A DNA stretch of 64,000 nt from Sceloporus undulatus (Eukaryota > Chordata > Lepidosauria > Squamata > Phrynosomatidae), in NCBI RefSeq assembly GCF_019175285.1, contig NC_056527.1, positions 104,088,377 through 104,152,376 of the forward strand. The letters run 5' to 3'. This document shows positions 1 through 10,375 of this stretch, one piece after another; positions within the stretch are counted from its first letter, which is position 1; each line of letters begins with the position of its first letter. The position numbers and the translations under genes were made by a program. Under the pieces are notes generated by a model. That model searched no databases, was not told the origin of the DNA, and saw only the letters and a program-made list of their open reading frames with translations.

Positions 1-97
1 ATCATACATATTCATTCTTGAATAGGAAGATCAGGGGAACCTGCCCCCCCTTGTTCCCGCAAAACAAAAATGAACCCCCATCAAAGGGGGCTGAAGA

Positions 98-199
98 TTA
101 AGACATTTTCCAGAAGGTCAATGAGGCAGTCAAGACGCCAGCGGCAAATACAGCAATGGTTTGCCAAGTGGGGGTGCCGAAGTAGGACAGGAGGCCTTC
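98..199 (-). CDS. BAX: BAX last coding exon (BH2 end, tail anchor, stop)
   Basis: Encodes EGLLSYFGTPTWQ, then a hydrophobic helix (IAVFAAGVLTASL) ending FWKMS and TAA. This is the C-terminal helix 9 that anchors BAX in the mitochondrial membrane. Human ends IWKKMG. The acceptor is CTTCCAG. Confidence 0.96.
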   Translation of the reverse strand, partial: EGLLSYFGTPTWQTIAVFAAGVLTASLTFWKMS

Positions 200-3100
200 C
201 TGGAAGGAAAATAAAAGGGGTGGGTAGGAAATATCAGTTAGACAACAAAAGCTACACCATGGTGTTGACAAAGCTGTTTAACATGCTAATCAGTGGTACT
301 TATGCTTTATTAACCTTTAGAATGGATTATAATGGGTAATGCTCTCTACAGGGGTAGTTTAGACAAACCAGCACATCACACTACTGAAACTAAAGTCACA
401 AATTGTATCATTTTCAACAAATGATTCATTGGGTCTACTCTAGTTGGGACTATCAAGAGAATTAAGATCTAGGAATGCATGAAGGAAAAATGAGGAGTAT
501 TATTTCTGGATGAAAGGGCTGCGATCTTAGTCCTAAAACAGGTAGGCAAAGTGTGGCAAATAGGCCGCATGTGGCTCCCAGCACTGTTTTTGTGGCCCCA
601 GGGGTCAATTTTTTAAAGGAATACCCCCAAAAGCACTCTGGGGGTACGGAGGACATTTCCACTATGTTTGGAGTCCCCAGGGCAAAATCAAATTTTGCAA
701 ATTGTGTTTCTTTGTTGCTTCCTGTCCCCACAACCTCTTAATGATGGGAAGACAGAATCGCTGCACATTGGCTTTTGATGGGCAAGTGATGGAAACTCCT
801 GGGCTCAAAGCAAGCCAAATATACGGACTTTCCTTGTTTTGCACCTGATTACAGTTGGTGGACTTTGAAGTAGAATAAAAATGAACAAATACATCCAACA
901 AGTCTGAAATCTACTTTTTCCTCTGGAGCACTGGTTCTTCCACTTAGGTGTAGTAAAGGATTTCAGCTCCCAGAATCCCTAGCCGGCATGGCCCATGATT
1001 ATGGGTTCTCTGTGAGTTGTTGTGCACCACCACCTGGGGTTTCAAGTTCGGGAACCATACTGACCGGGAGTGTTCCCAAGGCTAAAGAAATCAGCTTTTA
1101 ACTCACCCATCCACCCTGGGCTTGGATCCAGACCAGGACATGATTCTGTATGTATTCCATTGTCCAGCTAATGATGGTCCTTATTAGCGCTGGTAATTTA
1201 GTGCAAACTGCCTGTCCAGGGGTGATGAAAGGGAAAGAAGGAAGGAAGACGCAGGTATTAAAGGTAGTCAGGGTGGGACAGTGCTTGGAAAAGTAACTTT
1301 TCTGGACTACAGCATTGCCAATTGCAGTGCTGTTTTTGATAGCCAACACTGTCAGTGGCCATGAAAACCACTGGACTTTGTGAGTTCCAGCTCCGAGCTC
1401 TGAGCAAGAATCAGAAGATGGTGAAGGGAAGGGTGGTGGCAGAATACTTACCTTCAGGACCAACTTGCATGCAAAGTAGAACAAAGCTACAACCCGTCCC
1501 CAGTTAAAGGTCCCATCAGAGAACATCTCAGCAGCTACTCTGAAGAAAACCTCCTTTGGGGGATACATCTGGACTTGCTCTATCATTCTGCGTGAAAACA
1601 GAATAAAAAAACAACCATGGTTAGCTACATTTTCCCACTCACAGGGAGGATTGTGCCAACACTGTGCATTCTGAGAATGAAATCTCAGAGTCTAGTGCAA
1701 TGCAATCCATGTAAAACAAAAATGAGGTAATAGGAACAACAGCACTGAGCTTCAGCTTCCATAAATTCACCTAATGGATCTAACAAAATGGAGTCATCAG
1801 CTGGTACGAAAGCAGAAAGTAATCAAGCCATCACATCAGATTGAAAGACAGAAGGAAGATAATTTCCACCCACCCACTTCTGCCCTCCTGAGAAGCCAAC
1901 TCCGTCAGGTTTGTCTTTTCCCCAGTGGGCACCCAGTAGTCATTCTACCAGGCCATGGAACATCGTAACACTGAGAACCTGTGCCTAGGTTTTTTGTTCC
2001 TGGGCTTATTGACTTCCTCATACCCCTTTCCTCTTATGTTATGTCTTTTTTAGATTTAGATTGTCGACGACAGGAACTGTCATGTCTTTGTTAAATGGAT
2101 ACATACCCCCACTGAGAAATTTTGCAGCTGCAGAGTGGAGTTTGAAGTAAATAATAAATACGTGTCTTCTCAACCAAGATGACTAGAAAATTTGAGCAAG
2201 GAAGTTAAACCACACACTACAAATAAAGGCAACAACAAATGGAACTATGCCCAGACACTAACCTCAATGCCACAGGTGGAGATGGGGGGATAGGCGGGAT
2301 TCCTTCCAGATGACCATTTCAAATGGAGCACAAAACTGCACCATTCAGAAATGGCCATATGTTCTCCAAAAGAAATTTCCTTGTTCTAAATATCAAACAT
2401 CAAAAAATACAACCTAGTTTTCCATCAGTCAGGGCTGTCCCTTCCCTTTCCAGAGCCAGGATCTCTACGTGGTACATGTAGGATACTAAGCAGTGTTGTA
2501 TCAAGTCAGACCACTCATCCACCTAATTCAGTACTGTCTATTCTGGTTTTTCTCAGTTCTACATGCAGGATGTCACGGATTTAACCTGGGACCTTCTTTA
2601 TTTGAAGCATGTGTTCCATGAAAGGAATATCACTGAATGGGCCACAAGAGGCATTCAGTCCAGCCCCCTTGCCATGCAGGAATACACTGCAGCACTGTTA
2701 AAAGGTGCCCATCCAAACTCTGTTTAAAGACCCCCAATGATGGAGAGTATGCCCCATTCTAGCAGTCTATTCCACTGCCACAGTAGTTAAAGTTCCCTTC
2801 AGATAATATCGTATCACCTAGCACCTAAATACCCTAAGGAAACCAGATCCTATCTGATCTTGGAAATTAAGGAGGAGTCAGCCCTGGTTAGGACTTGGAT
2901 GGGAAACCACCAGTGAACACCCTGGTGACATTTAAGAGGAAGAAAGTGGCAAAAACACCTGAGTACAGTGGTACCCCGGGATACGAATGCGCCGCCTTAC
3001 GAAATTTCCGGGTTACGAAAAAAATCCATTGAAAAAAACTGTTCCGGGTTACGAAAAAATTTTTGGTGCTTTTCGGTGCTTTTTCGCACGAAATCGCGGC

Positions 3101-6100
3101 TTTCGCTATTAGCGCCTATGGCTTTTTCGGCTTACGAAGATTTTCGGGTTACGAACGCGGCGGCGGAACGAATTAAATTCGTAACCCGGGGTACCACTGT
3201 ATTCCTTGACTAAGAAAACCCTATGAAATTCATGGGGTCGCCAAGAGTCAACAGATGAATAGAAGGCACATGTACACACACACACACACACACACACACC
3301 AAGTTCTCTGTCTTCTATTTTCTAATGCACAAGATAATTTTATTTTACTGTGCTTCAACTTTCTCAACTCTTTCAAGTACAATGACACTATATAAGAATT
3401 TCTCACTACCCTGCTTTTAAATCAGTGCCCAATCCATGTGCAAAAGACAAATGGCTGGTACAGTACTTGGATCTTTACATTGTAAACTTGGAACTATGAG
3501 CAGATTTAGCTTTACTGCAACAAAAGCCAGACTCTTTCTCTCCTCCACTCCCACTACTGGATGGCCTGATGCTCCCAGGAACAGATTGTATAGGAAGCAT
3601 GGTGTGCTTGTATCCTCAATGCATGCAGAAATACATACCATACCCCAAGGGTTCTTGTTCTAGCTACTTGCATTTTCCTATTCAAGCAAACTTTTCAGTG
3701 CCAGTGGGTGACTGTAAAAGGAGCTTTTAATCTAACCAAGTGCTGTCTTCTCCCCCCCCATCGCTGAAGGATTGTATTTGCTATTATTGTTTTTATTGTT
3801 AGCTGCCTGGAACCATTTTGGAGGGGGCTGCAGTTCTAACAAACAAACGCAATTAGTTGTGTCTTTTATACTTTGCTTTTTTCAAATCACACTCAAAGTT
3901 GCAACCTCTCATCCAAGAACTGTCACAATCCAGCCATACTTATTTATTTTAATGATAATTTTAAGAGCTACCCTATTAAAAAACTAGTACTCTGAAGCAA
4001 TGTAAAATCATTTTAAAACATGATGACCAGGAATGCTCGGCCAAAAGCAGCTCAACATCTTTGATTTCTTTTTGTCACTAGGCAAAGCTTTATTTATTTT
4101 TCTGGTCTGCTCAGGCATTCCAGGATCTTGTATAGCTGGTTATCATTGTTATTGTACTGCCTGATTGGCCTTTAGTTGAAGGCAGCTACCATTTCTATGT
4201 GTTTGTACTGCTCTTACTATGGTACACCACCCTGATTTTATACTGAGTGACAATTAAGAAGCTTACTGAAGACAACACATAATGATCCACTCACAAACCG
4301 TCTTTTATTTATTTGATTTCTATTGTCTTTTCTTCCAAAAACATGCAACATGGGGCAGCTAACAATGAAATCAAACAAAACAAATGCAATTTTAGAGTTG
4401 AACAGACTTAATTAAAAACTATGAATGAAAGAAAAGCCATTCAGTTTTCCTTCTCCAACTGGCAGTCTCCCCACACTCTCCCAAGAAGTTCCTGCAATAT
4501 TCCAGTGACGACTTCAAGAAGGTGCTGATGAATTTAATCTGCCAGCAGCATTTGTTCTGCTGTTGGAAGGACACTATGGGATACATCCCAAAGAAAGAAA
4601 GCAGTTCCTTACTCCCTGTATTCTAGGGCTGCTGCTACACTGCAGAAATACAGCAGTTTTATTTATTTGTTTGTTTGTATCCCACTCTTTTCCCAGGAGT
4701 GGGACTCAGAGCAGCTTCACAGCATTAAAAAACAGTACAATAATAATAATTTTGTAAAAGTACACTGAAAAGCATTTTTAAACTGGTCCAACATCCCAGC
4801 CTGCCTTATAGTAATTCCCTAAACGCCTGTGTGAACATGTAGGTCTTCACTTGCCGGCAGAAGGCCATTAAGGAGGAAGCTGTTCTGATCTCCCTAGGCA
4901 GGGAGTTCCAGAGTCTAGGGCCAGCCACCAAGAAGGCCCTCTCTCGTGTCCCTACCAACCGTGTAGTTTCATAGGAAGCACCAGAATTTACAGGAAAGGC
5001 AAAAAATCTCACAAAACTACAAATCCCAGAATTCCATATTATGAGTCATGGCAGTTAAAAAGTGGTAGCTGGTTTATTTTTGCAATGTGGCAGCAGCCCA
5101 GGATGGCCTTCCACATGTGCCTGGACTATATCTCTCATCACCCTTCACCAGTGGTTAGGGCTGATGCAAGTTGCAATCCAACACTATCGAGAAGGACACA
5201 TGCTCCCTATTCCTTCTATACACAGACTGATACTGATAGATGTTTTTCCTACTGCTATCTGTAAAAAAATATCTCACACCAAAGTCAGGACTGCCCATCC
5301 CACTGTATTTCCAATTTCTATGTATAATTGTAAAAGCTGGACAATGAGGAAAGCTGACAGGAAGAAGATAAACTCATTTGAAATGTGGTGCTGGAGGAGA
5401 GTTCTGTGGATACCATGGACTGCCCAAAAAGACAAATACATGGGTCCAAAGAGCAAATCTATCCTGAACTCTCCCTAAAAACCAAGGTGACTGAACTGAG
5501 ACGCCATGACTCACTAGAAAAGACAATAATGTTCACTAAGGCAAAAGGCAGTAAGAAAAAGGGAAGACCACAGTATAAGGGGATAGATTCAATGAAGGAA
5601 GCCATTGTTCTGTGTCAGTGAGACCTGAGCAGGGTTGTTGATGATAGGGTGACAAGGAAATCTCTCATTTGTAGGACTGCCATAAAGCAAAGTTGACTCA
5701 ATGGCAATTAATAAGATCATCATCATCTGTAAAGAGGCATCAAAGGACTGGTAAGCTACAGGAAGGCAACAAGATTACTCACTGGTTCCACATCTACACC
5801 AACAGGAATGAAATGCTTATGCTCATCAGTAGAAAGATCAAGACCTGGTGGGCTGCATGTTTGTTATGCATAAGAAACAATCTGGGGACTTAAAAGATCC
5901 CCCCACTCTTGAAGCTATTATTCAAGAAAGGTACTGTATTTCTATACATTATGCACTTCATTGAGATGTGGGAAACACAACATTGTTGGATTGTGCCTTC
6001 AAGTCAACTCTGACTTGTGGCAACCCTATCATAGGGCTTTCTTGGCAAGATTTATTCAGAAAGAGTTAACCATTGCCTTCCTCTAAGGCTTAGACAGTGT

Positions 6101-8384
6101 GTCTTGTCCAGGGCCACAGCTTTCGTCCAGGGCCACAGCTTTCATAGTTGAGCAGGGATTCAAGCCCTGATCTCCCAGACTCTTAGTCCAATGCTCAAAC
6201 TACTACATCAAGCTGACTTTTGGGAAACACTCCTCCTAAATAAATGGGAATGTGGTTTCTCAGCAAGGATTGGTAACAAGAAAACGCACCTCTGTAGCTC
6301 CATGTTTCCATCCAGCTCATCTCCGATCCGGCGCAGGCATTCACTCAACCGCTTGGTGTTAGGGTCACAAACCTGAGACTCTGAGTCCTTGAGCTCTGCC
6401 ATCGTTGCCTGGATACGTTCAGAGTCCCCACAGCTTTGCATTCGGTCCCAAATAAATCTGCCACAAGGCCAGAAAAAAAGGGAGAAGTGAGACAGTGTTT
6501 AGCAAGCAAGCCGACTCTAGCCACACGACTCAATCAATTCCCTGAAAAGATTCCCTTAGTTCATCCAACACATAACCTTTATGCCCTGTTCTGCATAAGT
6601 CCAGACATGCTTGCCCTTTCAGACCAAGGGTCCATTCACACTACAGAATTATAGTGCTGTTATACAATTTTGACTGTCATGGTTCTGTTCTTTGGAGTCC
6701 TGTGACTGGCTGTTTAGGGACGGGCATTTAGTATTTCTAGCCAAAGAGCTCTAGTATGTCACCAAACTACGTGATTCCATAGAATGGAACCATGGCTGTT
6801 AAAGTGGAATAATAGCACTATAATTATGCAGTGTGAATGGGCCCCAGGACTGTGGAACAAATGACCTTCCAGTTGTTATTGAAATCAAGTTCTCATCAGC
6901 CTTACACAGCTTGGTCAAAGGTGAGGCATCTTGGGAACAGTAGTTCACCAAAACCTGCGGGGCTGAAGATGCTCTAGACTCTTCTAGCACATCTATTCCT
7001 GTTTGGATACTCACCCCTTCAGAAGCACAGTTCCTGTCTGAAGGATCTGGTCTGAACTTGTGTCTGCAAAGAGAAAGGACTATAAGAAAACAAGCAACCC
7101 AAAAAAGAAAACAGAGAAGCCCTGTTGAGATATGAAGGTTTACTGAGGTGAAAAAAAGAATAGAAAAAATCCAGGAAAAAAACATTTTCCTCACTTTTTC
7201 CAAAGTCCCTTTCTCCCAGAAAACTGAAAAAATTAAAAAGTAATGGATAATGAAATATCTTCTTTTAAAATGGTGAATAAAATGTTTAAGACAAGATGTT
7301 TATATATTTACTTCCCCATTTCCCCCGCTAGAAACTACAAAAGAGGAAGAGTTTATGTAAGATTATATACAGTATCACATCATTGTAATTTCTGGTTTTG
7401 CTTTCCATTTCCCGTTCTTACGGACTGAGCACTTTATGTCTTTTTGATGCTATGGAAAATGAAAGGAGACAAAATGATGTCCTCTCTATTACTAATGTTG
7501 ACAGTTTCACCTATTTTTATTGCAGTTGATTTGCCTATTCCTAATAAGTGCAAAAGCAAAGAGATTCCATATAGCTCCATACAGCTTTCAAGACAACAAT
7601 TTGGAAAATTAAATACACTTTGTAATAATTATTTAAATGAATTATATTTTAATATACCAAAAATGATTATTGTATGCCTATCATATCATACATAATACAT
7701 TTTACATTATTAAAGTAACATAGTGACTTTTCGTCTACAAAATATAACTTTTTGTTAATTTTTTTACTGAAAATTCTCATATTTTTTTCAAAAAAGAAAA
7801 GAAAAAGTTTTATTCTATGGCTTCAACATTTCCAGAAATTTTACATCTTTAGCCTTGTTGGATCAGACCAGTGGTTCATATAATCCATCAGCTTCTTATC
7901 ACAGCAGCTGACCTGATACTAGAAGTCCATAAGCATGCTATGAGAGCGAGAGCCCCACCTCATTGTCATACCAAAGTAAATGGCATTCAATGCCACTGGG
8001 CATCCATTTCCCATTGCAATTAATAGCCATTTAGACTCAACAAATTGGCCCTACTCCCTTTTCCTTAGCTTTGAAGCCATCTGGCATCACTCCATCTTGT
8101 AGCAGTGAATTGTACATATTTACTACACACTATATAAAGGGTGAGGAACTCTACAACTGCTGTTGAATTCTATTTCCCATCAGCGCCAGCCAGCCTTGGC
8201 AAATGACGAAGGATGATGGGTGCACTTCTCCACAAAAAGCTGGGGGCCCAGATATTTCCCAGCCATGGGCTATTTGATGAAGCACCTTCTTTTGTCTGAA
8301 CTGTCTTTCTCCCATATACAGTGGACCTTCCACATTCACTGGGGTTAGGGGTACAGGACCTCCGTGAAAGGGGAAAAATCACAA

Positions 8385-8425
<41 letters not shown>

Positions 8426-10375
8426 TATAAAAACCCTTTTTTAACCTGAGAGAATACCTCTCTAGGAATCTCTAGGTCCTCCAAGGCAACTGCATGGTCA
8501 ACATCTTCCAGAAGCTGACTATGAAATTGCACTTGAGGATGTATAAATGCCTAGAGAAGTATTCTCTTTAGGAATCTCTAGTTTCTCCAACACAGCTTTT
8601 GGTGGAAGCTGACCACAGAGTCATGATGGAGGACCTAGATATTCCTAGAGAGAACATGTTAATCAAATCCATGAATAATCAAATCCACAAAGCCGCAAAT
8701 GTAGAGGACGACTTTATATCTTTTCCTGCTAAGGTATGTGTATGAGCTTTGAAGGCATTTGTTGACTTATAGAGACCCCATGAATTTCATAGGGTTTTCT
8801 TAGGCAGGGAATACTCAAGAGGTGGTTTTGGCAGTTCCTTCCTCTGAAATATTGCCTACAGCACCTGATATTTTTTTTGGGGGGGGGGGGGGGTGTCTCT
8901 CATCTAAGTTTTTACCAGGTCTGACAATGCTTAGCTTCCAAGACCAGACAGGATCCTTGGGCCTTTCGGGTATTTAGGCAATTTCCAGCCAATGCGAACT
9001 GAACATTCACAAGCCTTTCCCAGATAAGCAAGCAAAGAGCAGTGAGGGAAAAGGTATGTCATTCTAGATGTTATTGGTTTACAGCTCTGATCATCCCTCA
9101 CTATGGACTATGGTCCAAAACACATTGCAGACATAATCCAGTTTGAGATGGCTTCAAACTGGATTACTTCTGTAGTGTGTTTTGGACCTTAGTTGCTTAC
9201 TGTTGATGGAACTGGAGTCCAATGACATATAGATGACCATATATCTCCCAGTCCAAGCTTAGGTCTAACATCATGGGAAAGGGAGAAAAAACATCAATCT
9301 TTGTCTACCTCACACTTTCTAAACGGGACGCATGAGCTCATGCGTGAGATCATCTTCCTCCAGCAAGAAACAAGGCACCTGGAGTCCATCTGTCTTTCAC
9401 TCGCTGGGACTTGTTCCCCTACTTTCCTTGGGGACACGGCGGCTGGAGACAACTTCAGGAGGCAGAACAGAGACTCACCAGTTTACCTTGCTCCGTCAAT
9501 CTGCGCTGGATGTAAATATGACACAGAAAGGAGCAAACCTCCGAACTGGAAGATGTGGAAAAGGTCAATAAATAAGCAGAGCCAGTGGGGCATAGAGGGT
9601 TGAGAGCTGAAATACGACTCAGCCATGGAAGCCCAATGGGTGACTTTAGGTGAGTCACACTCTCTCAGCCTCAGAGGCAATGGCAAAACCCCTTTGAATG
9701 GACATATTGCACTCTTCACACTCATGACCTTAGGGAAGTCACACTCTCTCAGCCTTTAACTCTTTGGCTCACTGCTATGGAATTCTGGGAGTTGGAGTTT
9801 GTTGTGGGCCCAGAGCCCCACAACAAACTCCAACTCCCAGAATTCCATAGCAGTGAGCCAGACAAAGAGTTAAAGCGCTGCCAAACCGGGTTATTTAAAG
9901 GATGCCAATAGACAACATGAGAAACAAAGACACTTTCAAGCCCAGGCATGCCCTTTACTATTATTATGGGGGAAGCCACAGACAGACACACATTTCAGGG
10001 GGTCTCTAGGCTAACCTCCCTCCAAAGCAGGCTCACCCACACTGCGGAAGTAATCCGGATTCACACCGCTTTAACCGCCAGGGCTCAGTGGTGTGGAATT
10101 CTGGGACTGGCAGCTTTGTGAGACAGTCTTTCTTTCCCTGTTCTCTCTTTCGGAGAACTCTGGTGCCTCCACAAAGCTGGAATCCACTCCGTGGCAGTTA
10201 AAGCGGTACGGACCCGGATTATTCCTGCAGTGCGGACGGTGCTGTTTTGTTCCCTTCCCGCCTAATTCCTCAACCGCCTCGCTTCTTCCCTTCCCGGGTT
10301 CTCACCCGCTTTGCAAGGCGGAGGCTCCGGTTCCCGAGACTTCCCTGGGCCCCTGGCAGCTCCGGCCGCCGCCAT
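98..10375 (-). CDS. BAX: BAX, apoptosis regulator (complete, six coding exons)
   Basis: BAX is a cytosolic BCL2-family protein that inserts into the outer mitochondrial membrane and forms pores that release cytochrome c. Coding exons in transcript order are 10375-10306, 7063-7015, 6457-6290, 1587-1452, 1211-1107 and 199-98. They join in phase into 209 residues plus stop (human BAX has 192). The TSSDQILQTGTVLL helix-1 segment is at 25-38, BH3 (LSECLRRIGDELD) at 77-89, BH1 (FNWGRVVALFYFA) around 118-137, BH2 (WIQAQGGW..GLLSYFG) at 169-184, and the hydrophobic tail anchor at about 188-206. The BH3 Leu and Gly-Asp pair and the two cysteines matching human Cys62 and Cys126 are kept. The N-terminus (Ala/Pro/Arg-rich, 24 residues) is longer than and unlike the human one. 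All splice sites are GT-AG and the intron phases match what I recall of human BAX. No polyadenylation signal is seen in the 97 bases left of the stop. Confidence 0.97.
200..1106. other. BAX intron 5, repeat-poor
   Basis: Intronic sequence with no exon signal. About 568-614 resembles a repeat seen again near 63740-63800 (CCCAGGGG/CAATTTTT block). About 930-1066 has weak inverted ends (CACTGGTTC and GGAACCATACTG) and looks like an old non-autonomous DNA transposon. Confidence 0.35.
1107..1211 (-). CDS. BAX: BAX coding exon 5 (start of BH2)
   Basis: 105 bases, exactly 35 codons, from AVCTKLPALIRTI to WIQAQGGW. The acceptor is GGACAG and the donor GTGAGT. It covers helices 6-7 and the first half of BH2. 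Confidence 0.97.
1452..1587 (-). CDS. BAX: BAX coding exon 4 (BH1)
   Basis: 136 bases encoding MIEQVQMYPPKEVFF and the BH1 helix with FSDGTFNWGRVVALFYFACK. A serine of human BAX is replaced by Cys at residue 136 (FACK for FASK). The donor is GTAAGT in phase 0. Confidence 0.97.
2487..2810 (-). repeat. CR1-type LINE 3' fragment
   Basis: Minus-strand text resembling the CR1 LINE 3' region: a 'caagtcagaccactcatccac' type block, then a 'tgaatgggccacaagaggc' type block, then 'ctgtttaaagacccccaatg'. These blocks recur in amniote CR1 copies. No open frame. Lies in BAX intron 3. Confidence 0.55.
2966..3199. mobile_element. Tc1/mariner-type MITE, TA target duplication
   Basis: 234 bases beginning CAGTGGTACCCCGGGATACG and ending with the inverted CGTAACCCGGGGTACCACTG, flanked by TA at 2964-2965 and 3200-3201. 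Short GGGTTACGAA motifs recur inside. It is still dense in CpG, which suggests a young insertion. No transposase frame, so it is non-autonomous. Confidence 0.88.
3276..3299. repeat. (CA)n microsatellite
   Basis: About a dozen CA units that form the tail of the 5S-derived SINE. Confidence 0.9.
4640..5025 (-). repeat. LINE 3' end with reverse transcriptase C-terminal fragment
   Basis: On the minus strand 5012-4806 encodes ..TRERAFLVAGPRLWNSLPRE followed by IRTASSLMAFCRQVKTYMF. This is the conserved 'GPRLWNSLP..F+..LKTYLF' C-terminal end of CR1/L2/Rex-type LINE ORF2. The 3' UTR (4745-4652) carries the GTGGGACTCAGAGCAGC block and A-rich tail typical of these copies. Truncated at its 5' end. Confidence 0.7.
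5268..5722 (+). repeat. RTE-BovB LINE 3' fragment
   Basis: The plus strand encodes, with frame breaks, ..KADRKKINSFEMWCWRRVLW then IPWTAQKD and later LEKTIMF, the well-known C-terminal block of RTE-BovB ORF2 (EMWCWRR/IPWTA/YFGH/DSLEKT). It ends in GGACTGCCATAAAGC..GACTCAATGGCAATTAATAA. 5'-truncated and degraded. Confidence 0.85.
5990..6222 (-). repeat. tRNA-derived SINE with BovB-like tail
   Basis: Read on minus: a tRNA-like head with box A and box B, a middle block around CACACTCTCTCAGCC, then a tail AACCC..ATAGGGTTGCCACAAGTC. A 17-base piece (TCCAGGGCCACAGCTTTC) is duplicated in tandem at about 6098-6144. Family seen at least a dozen times in the window. Confidence 0.8.
6290..6457 (-). CDS. 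BAX: BAX coding exon 3 (BH3)
   Basis: 168 bases encoding FIWDRMQSC onward through the BH3 helix KRLSECLRRIGDELDGN to MELQR. It contains the death domain that binds BCL2-like proteins. The acceptor is GTGGCAG and the donor GTGCGT; it ends in phase 2, with an arginine codon split across the intron as in human. Confidence 0.97.
6629..6844. mobile_element. hAT-like palindromic MITE
   Basis: Left end GGGTCCATTCACACTACAGA.. is inverted at the right end (..TGCAGTGTGAATGGGCCCC). Inner arms carry GTCATGGTTC and CCATAGAATGGAACCATGGC. Non-coding, in BAX intron 2/3 border region between exons 3 and 2. Confidence 0.65.
7015..7063 (-). CDS. BAX: BAX coding exon 2
   Basis: A short 49-base exon encoding DTSSDQILQTGTVLLKG, the first amphipathic helix of BAX (human TSSEQIMKTGALLLQG). 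The acceptor is TTTGCAG and the donor is GTGAGT; it ends in phase 2. Confidence 0.95.
7849..8120 (-). repeat. CR1 LINE 3' UTR fragment
   Basis: Minus-strand text resembles the end of amniote CR1 copies: CCTTGTTGGATCAGACCAGT on plus, followed by the 'tgccactgggcatccatttccc' and 'gaagccatctggcatcactcc' blocks. Non-coding. Confidence 0.55.
8319..8714. mobile_element. mariner/Tigger-type MITE
   Basis: Begins CAGTGGACCTTCCACATTCA after TA and ends CCGCAAATGTAGAGGACGAC before TA, with imperfect inverted ends. The inside has repeated 'cctctctaggaatctctag' units and an AT/AC microsatellite at about 8386-8426. The same family occurs at 12036-12386. Confidence 0.7.
8386..8426. repeat. (AT)n(AC)n microsatellite
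   Basis: AT units followed by AC units, inside the MITE at 8319-8714. Confidence 0.9.
8738..8985 (-). repeat. 5S rRNA-derived SINE (minus strand)
   Basis: Tail first on plus: GACTTATAGAGACCCCATG, TTTCATAGGGTTTTCTTAGG, then CAGTTCCTTCCTCTGAAAT; then the inverted 5S head with GCTTAGCTTCCAAGACCAG. A poly-G run lies at about 8877-8893, where other copies have variable sequence. Confidence 0.75.
9617..9762 (+). repeat. tRNA-SINE middle block, internally duplicated
   Basis: Contains two copies of GTCACACTCTCTCAGCCT (9655 and about 9739) from the SINE middle region, with TGGGTGACTTTAGGTGA before the first and TGACCTTAGGGAA before the second. The SINE head and tail are missing. Confidence 0.6.
9756..9895. 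mobile_element. Near-perfect palindromic hAT-like MITE in BAX intron 1
   Basis: 9756-9873 reads almost the same on both strands: TTAACTCTTTG at both ends and a 43-base arm (GGCTCACTGCTATGGAATTC and on through TTGGAGTTTGTTG) repeated inverted without a mismatch around a GCCCAGAGC-type centre. The only difference between the arms is a 4-base insertion. A right-hand extension to 9895 has AAACCGGGTTATTT, the usual outer end of this abundant family. Confidence 0.8.
9934..9953. promoter_or_regulatory. Candidate p53-type response element in BAX intron 1
   Basis: Two decamers lie side by side with no spacer. The second, AGGCATGCCC (9944-9953), fits the p53 half-site RRRCWWGYYY at every position. The first, TTTCAAGCCC (9934-9943), matches at the CWWGYYY core but has TTT for RRR. 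It lies about 420 bases downstream of the BAX start codon. BAX is a known p53 target in mammals. One full site by chance is quite possible in 64 kb. Confidence 0.3.
10036..10236. mobile_element. hAT-like MITE next to the BAX promoter
   Basis: Outer ends ACTGCGGAAGTAATCCGGAT and the inverted CCGGATTATTCCTGCAGTGC; inner arms CACCGCTTTAACCGCCA and TGGCAGTTAAAGCGGT. This is a full-length member of the most frequent MITE family in the window. It abuts the CpG-rich promoter segment. Confidence 0.8.

Larger units (their letters stand above)
2816..3299 (+). repeat. 5S rRNA-derived SINE, interrupted by a MITE
   Basis: The head (about 2816-2930) follows vertebrate 5S rRNA: CAGATCC..TCTGATCTTGGAA then AGCCCTGGTTAGGACTTGGATGGGA, the box A/C and start of domain E region of 5S rRNA, with an internal pol III promoter. 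The tail (3202-3299) reads TTCCTTGACTAAGAAAACCC and GGGGTCGCC..AGTCAACAG, ending in a CA repeat. Between lies a 234-base MITE at 2966-3199. The sister copy at 33235-33478 shows the uninterrupted sequence. Confidence 0.8.

Noticed and set aside
1098-1586. A single 162-codon frame spanning two BAX exons
   Set aside because: It reads through the intron between 1212 and 1451. The two real exons at each end fit BAX and have consensus splice sites; the middle does not align to BAX.
2816-2930. A true 5S rRNA gene
   Set aside because: The similarity is partial and diverged, and it continues into a SINE tail shared with other copies.
2968-3213. An 81-codon frame at the CpG-rich 2966-3199 element
   Set aside because: It lies wholly within a non-autonomous MITE with inverted ends and TA duplication. 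Low stop-codon density follows from the GC-rich repeat.
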